From assembly GCA_005281725.1 (NCBI GenBank), contig SSBO01000003.1, positions 5,890,495 through 5,954,494 on the forward strand: 64,000 bases of DNA. Reading direction: 5' to 3'. This DNA is from Wuchereria bancrofti (taxonomy: Eukaryota; Nematoda; Chromadorea; Rhabditida; Onchocercidae). The notes below the pieces were generated by a model. The model saw only the letters and a list, made by a program, of their open reading frames with translations, was not told where the DNA came from and made no database searches. A program made the translations under genes and the position numbers. Of the stretch, positions 1-12,100 are shown piece by piece; positions within the stretch are counted from its first letter, which is position 1, and the number at the start of each line of letters is the position of its first letter.

Positions 1-167
1 TTAGGTAGAAATAGGATTTGAAAATTACGACGTTATGTTTTCCAGAGACTGACAAATTTCCATCGTTGTTTCATTTCATAATTATTTATGAACTTCTCCA
101 AAAATTCAAAAGGAATTTGAAGCTTATTGTTATTATTGAAACTATCAAATAATGGAAGGAATTTTAG

Positions 168-180
168 GTTGAGCAGCAAT
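168..180 (+). promoter_or_regulatory. candidate trans-splice acceptor and 13-nt 5' leader of the MARCH gene
   Basis: An ATTTTAG 3' splice signal ends at 167 and is followed by 13 nt and then the first ATG of the RING-CH frame. This spacing is typical for spliced-leader addition in nematodes, but a cis intron with an upstream exon off the left edge would look the same. Confidence 0.4.
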
Positions 181-2747
181 ATGGGGTCTTCTAACATATC
201 GGTATCATTTGTAATATGTCGAATATGTCGCAGTGGAAAACAATCCATTGCATATGACAATTCAACCGCTAATGAACCGCTAATATCGCCTTGCTTCTGC
301 AGGTAAATTTCGGATGTTATTTTCTTCTATAGTCTCCTATTTATCACCACTGATATTTAATTCCTATATATCTGTACTTTTCTATATTTTACAAATGCAA
401 CAGATTTATATTTTCATCAATTCTTCCGTTCGCTCGTTTAACAAACACCAAATAATTCTAAATAGTTTGAAATAAAAGTAAAAAAGAATTAATTAATTAA
501 TTAATTTGATTAAGTACCATAATGAACTATGATGTGATATCGATAATTTGATTTTCATGATTACAGCCACTTGATCAGATCTTTTAATTTTGTCGAAGTT
601 TAGCAGTGATCGTTAGAGTATTCTAATAAATCTTTCTTTCCAAGCTAAAAATCACACTTAATAAATTATCATATAGAGGAACGATAGGCTTGTGTCATCG
701 GAGTTGTTTGGAACGTTGGCTTGCATCATCCAATAGAAGTGCATGCGAAATTTGTCATTTTACTTATCAGACTGTAAGGTATTTGGTCATCTAATTTTTG
801 CTTTCTAAACTTTTGCTGTAATTTGCGTTTCGAACAACAGCAAAATTCAAATTAAACCTTAAATTACTCTTAACTTTTTGATTTTTCAGTTTTATTTATT
901 CAGATCTTCACTGATTTTATATTAATAGCCTTTTTGTGGAGTGTCTTAAGAAAGAATTATAAGGAATGAAACTCCAAATTTTCCACACAATTTTAAATCA
1001 GTGCGATTTGTTTTCTACATAGCATCCAATTACATTCACCACTTCAAGAAATAGAAGCAGCCTGAAATAACTTCAGAAAATGAATGTAATATTGATAGAC
1101 AAATTGCTTCCTGCATCAATTGGGCATTTTGAAAAATTTCGCTTCCTATTAACATGCGTAGACACTGATTTTGCTTCAAAATCTCATTAATTTAAATTTC
1201 TGAAACTAGGAAAGATAAATTAATTTCACTGTAGAATTTCAGCTTATTTCAATTAAAATATTTGAAATCAACAAAATTTCTTTATAGACGATATCGTACA
1301 TTTTGTGAATTCATGGGAAACACAGATTCTTATTTACAGCGTCGTAATTTGATTACTGATATTGCTTGCTTTGTCTTTTTTACGCCGATCGTTATCTGCT
1401 GTATCATACTTTGCTTATCATTAGCGGCACAAACAAAAGGCTTTGGATTGCGGAATAATTTTGCAGGGTTTCAAGCTACTAGTTTGTTTTTTATGAGTCA
1501 TTTTATTTTTTAGACAGATAAATGAAGAAGAATGGTCAACGACACAGATACAGATAGACATCAGACTGATATTACTTACACATTTACTATTACTTATATA
1601 TTACTCAACATTACTCGTAGGCTTGTTGATCCTATCAGTTTCATTATCTATGATATACTTTATATGGCTAATTATCGTCATTATATTTCACATCAAAACT
1701 TATCTCGATTGGCGTGTATTAAATAAAGTAAGTTCATGATTTTGTAGTATTACTATTATCACACTACCTATGAGATTCGATTTACAACTTATTAATTTGA
1801 ACGATTCAAATGATTTATGTTAGTTTATTTAGAGTTAAAAAAGACAACCAGGATTTACTATCCTACATATCTTTCTGAATAACGAAGCAATATGGGGCGT
1901 AGAATTAAATTCGGGACACTTTTTACTGAACGCTAAAGTTCAGGAAATATCTCGGAAATGGAATTTAAAACTTATCAAAATTTCAAGTTTTGCAGGAAGT
2001 ATTGGTGGTGGATCAGGAATCAACGTGTAATTCATGGAAGACTATTAATAGAGTTAGGCGACGAAGAGAAAGACCTCGAATGTACGCGGTAAATTTTGAC
2101 AGCTTGATTGAGAAAGTTTGGACGGTCAAAAGTCAATGGATTCTTTGTTATTAAGCATATTGATTGCAGAATTTTGCTATTCCATTCGCAGTATTTATCA
2201 AATTGGCAATAAATTTATTTCTTGATTGATTTCGTTAATAAATCCTAAGTAAAAAAAAATTTCATTTCAAAAGCGTTATTTAATCCAGATGCGCTTGCTG
2301 TTATGCTTTGATTTGCACTCTATTCTACGCAACTTATGCAGGAAGAATGTGAGTGTTCCATCTGCCAGTAATGCAAATTCAGGTAAATTTTAATTGGATT
2401 GAAACTGATTCCAAAATATTAAAAATAAGTCAGTCCTCTTCATTTCTGCAAATATTCTATCTTCTTTGCACAGTGTTATCCACATAATTCTAATGCTACA
2501 AAATTTTTTTTCAGATAATTCCAATTCTGCGATCTCTGTTGTATCAAGTAATGCGTTAAATATGAATTATGATGATTTTGTGCACCATCTACATCCGGAA
2601 GATGGTGAAATTCCTGTAATTGGTTTATGCCAACACACGATGGCTTCGACACCTGTACCTAATGACAAAGCATTCGCACCCCCGCAAATATTCGAATATC
2701 CTTCCGTAAATTCTCACTTCGCGAGGTTTAACAATACAGTAGCATGA
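181..2747 (+). CDS. MARCH-family membrane-bound RING-CH E3 ubiquitin ligase (MARCH2/3-like)
   Basis: Seven exons rebuilt by phase: 181-302, 677-778, 1288-1467, 1514-1727, 2000-2088, 2342-2382, 2515-2747; 326 aa. Residues 13-67 form a RING-CH (C4HC3) zinc finger with C13, C16, C38, C40, H48, C51, C64 and C67 all present, including [15 protein letters not shown] across the first splice and SCLERWL. A membrane segment follows at about 99-120 ([12 protein letters not shown]), then a long hydrophobic stretch at about 150-195 ending in a basic [18 protein letters not shown] linker. This is the MARCH2/3 order: RING-CH at the N terminus, two membrane segments, cytosolic tail. By family it should transfer ubiquitin to membrane proteins in the endosomal or secretory system. 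The C-terminal tail (Asn/Ser-rich) is not recognisable. The ATG at 181 lies 13 nt after a TTTTAG acceptor, so trans-splicing or an upstream exon outside the window are both possible. Exon 5 uses an AAG acceptor; the 46-bp intron 3 is also inferred from phase. Confidence 0.85.
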
Positions 2748-5700
2748 AATCAGAGAAGAACGATATACCTGCACCATGTATATATATAATTGCTATCTTT
2801 TTATTTGTTTTAGTTTTACTTAGAATTCTTCTGGACCACTTTCATACTCCATCAGTTTATATTACTGCAAGCTTTCTAGAATTTGATTTTTCTTTTTCTT
2901 ATTGATTGCCAAATATAATATAGTAAGTAAATATATTTTACTTACTTAACAAATAGTATGATATCAAACTTATGCATTTTATGCAAATATATGTTTAATA
3001 TTGATAAAAGTTCTTTTTGTTCCATTATCTCTTCTATAGTTTTTTGGTCAGTAAATAAATTCGAATTTTATGAAATCTCTTGTCAAAATTCCTAGGATAT
3101 CTAATTATATAATAAGGGAATTAAATTAAATTCAACATAAATTTCAACGTGTAAACAACAAACTGGAAATTCAGGAGTGGAAAATGAGGTGGTAGCTAGC
3201 CACCACATTATTACAAGAAATACTGCAAAGAGGCTGCGGGATTTCTGATAACTTAAAAAAGGTATAGAAATAATAAAGGTAACGACGCATTAGGGTTTAT
3301 GATCTAAATACAAGTGTTAATTTGAAATCATTTGGAGGAGATGGTGGACTAAGTACAATTAAAGAATGATCGTTTATTTTCTTTTCTGATAATCCACTAA
3401 TCCAAGATTGTCATTTCTCTATAAATGCTATTGTCGCTAGTTGCATTTAGACTTGCAAACACAAAATCGATAAAAAGGCATTACAATTGCAGTAAGTTTC
3501 AGCAATATTCGATTTCTACTGAAGAGTCCATTCAAGGCGACATACGACATTAAAGCTTCATCAAATTTCCAAACTGGGAATCAAATTTCCTGCTTTGTTG
3601 ATTTGCACATTTTGTTGTTTCCTATCATTTAGATTCGAAATATCTTTTGTCAGTTTTGTTATTTGCTGTAAACGTGATGAATTTTGGGAGGTCTTATCAG
3701 TCGAAACACTTGCAAAAGAATTACATCATCATCCTAATCCAAAATTCAACTGTCAAATTTCTTGAAAATGAATATCTGTTAAATATAGGTAAAGAGTATA
3801 AAAACTGGAGTTGATACCGACAAAATATGGTCATCCGGAAATTTTGAAGAAAAAATAAAATAAAACAACGACTAACTGATGTGCTCAAATCGAGCGGTAA
3901 TAGCGATTGTGACTAACTATGATTGTGTGATAAAGTCTTATTATTCTTTTTTCTGTTACGAGAGAAATTAATCGAAACCACCTATCCTGTTTTAGAAGAG
4001 GCGGTGAAATGAAGCATCCATTTGGCTTTACGCCACTTATGAGCTCTTATTTCTCTAAAACCGGTTCTTTTCCGGAACATTCTACTCAATTCTTTTGGCA
4101 GAGTTTTGGCTATAAACATACAACAACTCAAAATTATTGTTCATTGGATGAAAGTTCATTTCTGAAATGTCTCTGTTTTTTTTAACTCAAATAAACAGAA
4201 AGAACAAAATATCCATGCTTACTTTTTCCCCACTAAAGTTTCCTTGAATGGTGGGCATTGAAAAATATTATCTAATGTTGTTGTTCAGTGTAACTATCAC
4301 CATTTATTGTGGTTGACAGTTATACAACACCAGCACATCACAAGTTTGAAAAGTGCTGCAAAATGGAAAGTAATATGGAGCCGTGAAAAATTCATATCAG
4401 TAAGAAATCCTCTAATGGAATTTAAAATATCGTTTTCTCCGGGAAAATAATTTTAGCAACTAATTACAAGAAAAATAGAATATTTCAAGTTACCATAAAT
4501 ATAGAATTAACCAGGTCATATATTTTCCTGAAATGGATGGAATGGTCCGAAAACAAAAGTGAAAGGAAGTTTCGTTGTGTTAATTTATTCCATTTTTTTT
4601 TTTTCATTATAAGCTTGACGACAATATTTCAGATGAAGTGGTTGTGGTACAGCTCCATAGTGGTACAATTTCTTTGAAAAGGATGAGTGTCTCAAACTCT
4701 TCAATCATCCAACAGCTGGTTATGCTCCGAAATTAAGGAAGTCTTACAATAAAAGCATCAGTGTTGGAAGTATGATCATAGGCATTATATTCTACTTTTA
4801 TGTCATTTGTCTTGCTAGTTGCTTTTTTCATTTACATATTTATTTTACTCTCGAAAATATGACTGAAAAGTATTTAGGAAGGACACTTACTGATCTGTAA
4901 CAAAGCATTTTACTATGTAATTATCATCAATTACGTAATGAATAGAACTGACCTACGATGGAGAAAACATTGATGCTGAAATGTGAGAGACAGAATCGGA
5001 GATCAACACTAATAAACAACATTTCGCTTATATATTCAGTAGTACAATTTAGCTACAATGATTCAATCACTTGGCAAATAAGTGATGGTAAGCTGACTTC
5101 GCCCATATCAGCAAAAACTGAATAATACTCATAAAATTTTACTGATGAACAAAAATTACACCAGGAATGGAAGAAAACAAAGAAAAAATAAGCAACTCAG
5201 TTCACATTGTATAGTACACGAAATTCTGTGCCAACAAAAATCTTTGCCTCATTTATGAATAAGTAGATGCACGCTGTATACTGTAACACGTAACGTTCAC
5301 ATCTCCTGCACTATAAGTAGTCCATAAAAAATTAACGGTTTAGAAGATATTCAGCAAGTTATTTGCGTGAATTTGTATGAAATCATTTAATTTATTTTCA
5401 AACCCATGTTTTGGACAATGATCAATGTTTTAGACTTCACCTTACTTGACCAGCAACATATGAAAGAAATAAGATTAAACATCATATCAAATAAGAAACG
5501 ACTTTTTATCAGATATCCGCGATTTACATATTTTCATTCCAATTAATAAAAACTGGTTGAAAAATAATTCCTTATTTCAATCTCTTGCTCCGGCAACTTT
5601 TCTAATGTCTCTCCTTGGATCTATCTGAACGAGAGTCTATTGACTTGTATGAAAAGATGTGCACTAATTGCTGAAACCAAACTGTATTAGAAAGTTAAAG

Positions 5701-6153
5701 AAGGAATACTATATACATAAATGAGAATTTTTAGGAAACCAATTGAGCATTGATCAACCAGAACACTGTTTTGCTATTCTTGAGTTTTTTTTCAGACCTC
5801 CAAATGCTCCTCAAAATTTTCCATTAAAATAACTTTCCCGAGTGTCTAATTATAAGATAACTGGAAAATAATTGAAAATAACTTTAGAGCATCTAACTGC
5901 TCAACCACAATTTAGACAGATTCAAATTTCTTCTTACATCTTTTCGAAACTCAAGATTAAATTTCCAGACCGGTAAGCATTAAGTTATTGCCAAATATAT
6001 TGAAGTACCAATTTAATAAACTAGGTATCTTTTGCTTATTTACGATGAAGTTGACTTCAGTTCCCGAAAAATCTTAATAAAATTCCGATAAATTCATGAA
6101 CAGCTAGAAGATCAACAAAATATGCAAGAAGTATTTCGATTAATGGCATAGGC
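2748..6153. other. convergent intergenic region, no gene seen
   Basis: This 3.4 kb stretch lies between the 3' ends of the MARCH gene and SMC2. It is AT-rich with several AATAAA-type signals and homopolymer runs. I found no frame with linked exons and no recognisable protein or RNA motif. Confidence 0.6.
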
Positions 6154-9100
6154 TCATTCTTTTCGTCGTTTTCTTGGAATATTACTATCATTCTCTTTTT
6201 CAATACCACGTATTTCCATCGGCTCATCGATAATCCACTGATCCTTGTTCTCAGTACGGATCACTGTAGAGGTGCCATCAATAAATCGGGTTTTGAAAAG
6301 CACATTTGCGTGATTGAACATTCCATCTTTCAACGATACTATTATAAACTGAAATTGCAAAACAAAATAAAGTCAGGAATAAAATTATGAATTAGAAAAA
6401 TAGAGGAATGAAGGCAGAGTAGAAAAGCCCTAAATTAATAGGCTTTTGAAGACGAAATCAGAAAAACAGTCCTAATCAAAAAACAAAAAATTTTTGAAGA
6501 AATTTGTCAAGAATGATATAAAAAGATTTCAAAATACAGAAAAAAAAGATTTTAAAATAAAAATAAAATACAAGTTCCTGTATCCTGTTCGTCATTTTTC
6601 CATTCCTCAACTTCCAAAGTCTTCTACAAGTATCCTTGAAAATGCTTAATGATATACCTGTGATTCTTTGAAATGTGTTTTGATCATAGCACCAATATTT
6701 TGAGTGTGTGACAAATCGAGCGCAGCATCAACTTCATCCAGAATATAAATTGGAGCAGGTTTGAACTTCAGCATCGCCAATACTAGCGATAAGGCTACTA
6801 AAGAACGTTGACCTGAAATAATTGCTTAGCTTACAATTACTTAGCTTCAGCATCGCTAAGCTACAATTACTTAGTTTACAAAATGCATCCAGCATCTCGG
6901 AATACCTATTATTATTCAATATATGGGTAAGTAAACCAGTTAACAGTAATAAGCAAAATACTTCTGCCAGAAAAATGTAAAAATTTCAAAAATGATTTAC
7001 GAAGAGATGTGATGTAATAACATATAAAAATTGCACATGTAATAATATAAAAAACCAACCACCACTCAATTCGCCAAGTGAATCTTTCCATTTGTTTCTG
7101 AAAGCAACTTTTACTTCCAAACCACCTAACGCCGAGGTGGCACCTGAGGGAGGTTCCAGCTTTGCACTTGTACCAGGCAGTAACGTAGAAAAAATATTAC
7201 CAAAGTCCTATAATAAAAAAAAATTTAGTACGAAAAATTTTTTCCATAAATCCTACTGAATGTAAATTACAAAAAAAGTACACGGTATCTCAGTTCCTTA
7301 TAACCACTTATGTTCTAAATAAAGAACTATCAAAAAGATACACAGCAAATCCTCCTTTCTAAAAATATCCATTTAAAAAATCAATAAAGTCCTTACTTAC
7401 TCGATTTACTTTTTCATGAGCTTTAATAATTTCATTTTTCTTTTTGATATCCAATTTTTCAATTGCATCTAGCAATTTCGCTTTATCATTCATCAACTGT
7501 TCCATTTTGGCTTCCAGTTGTCGACACTGTAACCATAGAATATGACCAATTCAATATCTCATCCACTAATTTTACTAAAAACTCCTAAATAGAAAAAGCC
7601 TACTTCCAATAATCCACTAAAAAATTAATAATTACTTGCTCTTCCGCAGTTCCTAACATATTCATTGCTTTTGCATTGATACTTCTTTCCAGTGCATGTT
7701 TTCGAGTAGTCCTGTCCTCCAGTTCTTTCTGTCCTTTTTCGATGGAATAATCGGTAAAATCATATGCAGTACCAGCTTGACCAAAATGATGTTTTTCTTC
7801 CATAATCCAGCTGTGCTGCTTCTCTAATCTAGCTGCCTGTAATTTATAAAGCACAATTATTTAGCCATATAAATAACGTCTAGTCAAGACAAGTTGAAGA
7901 ACTCAAGTGTTAAACATAAAATAGTAATCATACAACAGACCCTTCTAGAACAATCTTCTACATTCTTTTTCATGTCCTGGATGTCTTTCTGTAGTTGTTC
8001 TTTTTTAAGATCCAATTCTTTCAAGCTTTTCTTAAGTGCATTCACCGTTTCTACTACAGATCGTATGTAAGCATCACGCTCACGCATCTTTTCCGTGAAC
8101 TTCTGCATTTCTTTTTTCGCCTCTTCCGCTGCTTCCTAAAAATTCAGAAGGTTGAAGAAAAACTGAAAATCTGATAGAATATTTCAAATCATTTTCTTAA
8201 AGAAATATGACTATGTCGTCTTGTGGCTGAAGGAAGTAAGAGTAAGATAACCAAACAGAGAATTGATAGGCAATGCAGTTTACTGAAACTGAAATGACCT
8301 AATAGACATAATATCACTACCAAATTCATTAGAGTCATTAATTTGATATTATATAAAAGTAAGTTGCCAATTCCAGACTATAACTTACCTTAGCTTTCGC
8401 AACGTTTCCTTCCAAAATAGTCATTTCTTCGACACCTCGTTTAGTTTCCTTCAGGAAAACTGACAATTCCTCTTCGTCTTCAGCTACTGTCTTTTGCAGT
8501 GAAGCTATTTCTTCTCTGCATTGTGGATAATGATTACAGCAATGGTAATACAAAGAAAATTTTAACGCTATTAAGAAAAACATAAGGAAAAGAAAAATTC
8601 TTTACAACAGAGCAAAAATAACAAACCTTAACGTCTCGAGAGAAACTTTTGCCTTTTCAAAACTGCTTTTCAAACTTGCTAATTCTTTTTCTGCCGTAAC
8701 TAAATCTTTTTGTGCTTCTTTCTTCTCTTTTTCCTATAATTTGAACTAGAACTAAACGCTACATTGATAACAACTGAACAGAAGAAAATACGAATAAAGA
8801 GCGTAAAATAGTTAAATCACATCTACAAATAATGCTGAATTGATGGTACACCGATAAAAAAAATTCACATTAATAAATTGATGAAGAGAACAAAAACTAA
8901 ATTGATTATGAATAATTTCGGATGAACGATAAATCAAACAATTATGTCACCTTTAATGTTAAAACCTTTCTTTCGAGTAAAGAAATTATCATTATTCATT
9001 TATTCATAATCATAAAGAAAAATTCATGAGTAAAGAAATCACATAGAAATCTTAAAAACCATTACTTGGAACATTTTTTCATTTTTTTTCCGCTCATTTA

Positions 9101-12100
9101 AAACAGCTATCTTCTCTTCTAGCTTCCTCCGTTCCACGTTGCCATTTTCTACTGTGTCTCGATATTGCGGAATTTCCTTACAAAAAGGTTTATTAATACT
9201 TTATACTATCTTTATATCTCCCTTCTATAGTATCATTATATTATTTTTCCATCCATCTATTTTTGAAGTTCTTATCCAATTGTTCCACATTTTACTTCTC
9301 TGCACAACAAAATACGCTTCTATAATAATGACAATAAGTATTTCTAAAAAGCAACTATGGAATAAAACTTCAGAAAATAACAAGTTTTTAAGAATAAGAA
9401 ACCTCAAAATCAGAAAAGCCTTCAACAGTGATAACTACAAAGTGGTCTTAGTTCATCAAGTCTACTTCATCAACCAATACTTCAACTTAAAGCAAAATAA
9501 TTCTGGTGAAGTCAACAAAAAAAATTACGAAGAAAGATACCGATTCAATATCACTAATTTCATTGTGTAAGATTTGAGCAGCGCTGTGTTTCATATTATC
9601 TTTGATAGCTTGAAGACGTCTAGAACACTGTCCATGCTCGCCACTAAGTTCAATGTACTGCTTTCGAATTGGTGCCAATATTTTCAACTGATCTGTAAAT
9701 TTAACCTCTTAAGGACAGGTAGCTATCTCTGGGTCAGGTCTTCTCTGATATTCAATGTAGTATCAAAAGTATTATTAGGTTGATACAAAAGTAGTAATGA
9801 GTTTTGTGTCGTTGAACTTCCCACTTTATATCTGAAACAAATATAGTTATAATTTTAATCTTTTTTTGCTAAAAATTGGTTAATTGCTATTTTATCTTTA
9901 TTTCAGACAAAAAAAAGTGCAAGGTAAAGAAAAATTTTTATGGGAGTTTAAAGTCGGCCAAAAAACAGCAGATGCAATTTGCATTACTCTGATGATACGA
10001 AAGTCAACGAAAATACAACCAAATGGTGATTTAAAAAGTTTTCCGAAGAAACAGGAACTTTGAAGAAATCTTATTAAAAGCTGGAAATGATACAAAATAA
10101 AATCCCTATCATCAAAAGCAAAGTTGGCGAAGAATTCAAGACATGAGCTAATTGTCATTAAATAAATCACCGTTTTTTTTTTTTCTTATCCTAAACAGCA
10201 ATAACAAATCATTTCTAGCATTTCAGGAGTTGAGCAAATTGAACTACAAAATCTTGCTTCGTTTGTCGTATTAATCTAGCTACTTGCTAGTCGATTAATA
10301 CTTCTTGAAGAATCTGGCAAAATGATTTCATATGAGCAAGCTTAAAATCCTTTAAAAACTCGTCGAATTCCGAAATATGGTTTTCAATGTTACAGTAATA
10401 AGTAAACTTATCATTCGTTGATAAAAATATAACGATTGCCAAGGTTGTTATTTTAATTAATGAAGAATGTTTGATTACAATTACAATTAATTAAAATGAA
10501 TGATTTGAAAACACAGTTATTTTTTCATCAACCCAATAAATTTTCCCACAATAAACGAAGGTTTATACCTTCCAACTGATGTAAATGACAGTCGATTGCA
10601 GTGATACGCTCAATATTTTTCGTTGTGGTGTCCAAAGATGTCAAAAGGGCAGGCTTGTTACCACGAGATCCTGAAGTCGTCAATTTCACTAGACAACTAT
10701 TAACTCTGAAGGAGTAGGAAAATTAATTCAAAAAGCAGTATAAGTGCTAGCACTGAAATCCAGGAATACAAAAAACCTTCAATTTTTTAATTCAACTATT
10801 TCGGAAAGTGTTCAAACCAACCTCCAGTCAGCACACCACCAGGACTGAAATCAGAACCGGCCAAAGATACTGATCTTGTATTAATCTGAGCATCAAATGT
10901 TACCTGAAATCACAAAAAAATGAGTGTTTAGGCTTTCTTTGCAAAGTTGATAAGATGTACTGAACAACGATACCAGACCCATTTGATGATAATCATCTAT
11001 TTTTTAACGATGTCGTCCACTCAATCATAGAGGTTTAGAATGTTTAGAAATTTAGAATTCTTTCCTCATATTATCGCATCATCTAGCACGAACAGCAAAA
11101 TTCGAAGAAAATCGTAGAGTAAGGACAACATGAACTTAAAGATCACAAAAAGAATGAATGTTTATAGCGACTAGATGTGTTACTCATTAGTTCTTTTGGA
11201 AGTTTCATTTCTATTTCTATTTTTTTCTAAGAAAAATAAAATTTCTGGCCTTTTCAACTTTACTATGAAACTTAATATCCAAACTACGAAAGTTAAGAAT
11301 TTTAGAAAGCTATGATTTTGTAAGTCGAAGATACTAAGCTTCAGGAAACACTGAAATTTTTAATGACTACATTCAATGTTCCAACTCTACATCTTTTCCC
11401 CTCTTCTCTCACAACTAACCGGCCAAAAATTTGAGCAAATTATACTGGCGGATATCAAAAATCTTAAAACTTCAGAAAAAAGTGTAACGATTCCGAAGTC
11501 GATTCTAACCTATGCATTTATACAAAGAAAGTTAACCTTCTTTGCATCATTGTCACTTGTGCATATGAAGACATTGCCAAACACATGACGCATGGCTGGT
11601 TCAAGTTCAGGCGCATATTCAATTAAATCTTTTGCTATGAAAACATTTTCCTTGCCAACCTGGAAAATCAGAATCAGAAAATGTATGTAAGCTCACAAAG
11701 TAGCATTAAGTTACCAAAAAAAGTTATGGGAATCTACTACTTCTATAGACGATGTAAACAACTATACTAAAGCCACAGTGCTGTTGTCTTACCAATCTAG
11801 AAAACATTAACATCAAGTTATATGAAATCAGATTTACCAATTAAAATAAAGACGATAATACCAACTTAATATTATCAAACAATTCAATCTACTGAAGGCA
11901 CCAATAAAACTTTTGTGTCTTGAGCAAAAATTAATTGATGTTCACAATCACTACTGCAATCAAAATTGATTTTTGAATTAAAAAATAGAACAAAAGCCTG
12001 TCAATTTCACTCTTCTTCCCTCTCTTTTCTTACAATATTTTCGTTACGAAAGTCACACTTATTATTCTGAATATGATAAACGGAAATTATGAAAGGTGTT

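Noticed and set aside
9139..9570. 143-codon + strand ORF
   Set aside because: It runs antisense across SMC2 exons 18 and 17 and the intron between them; its composition and position mark it as a shadow of the real gene.
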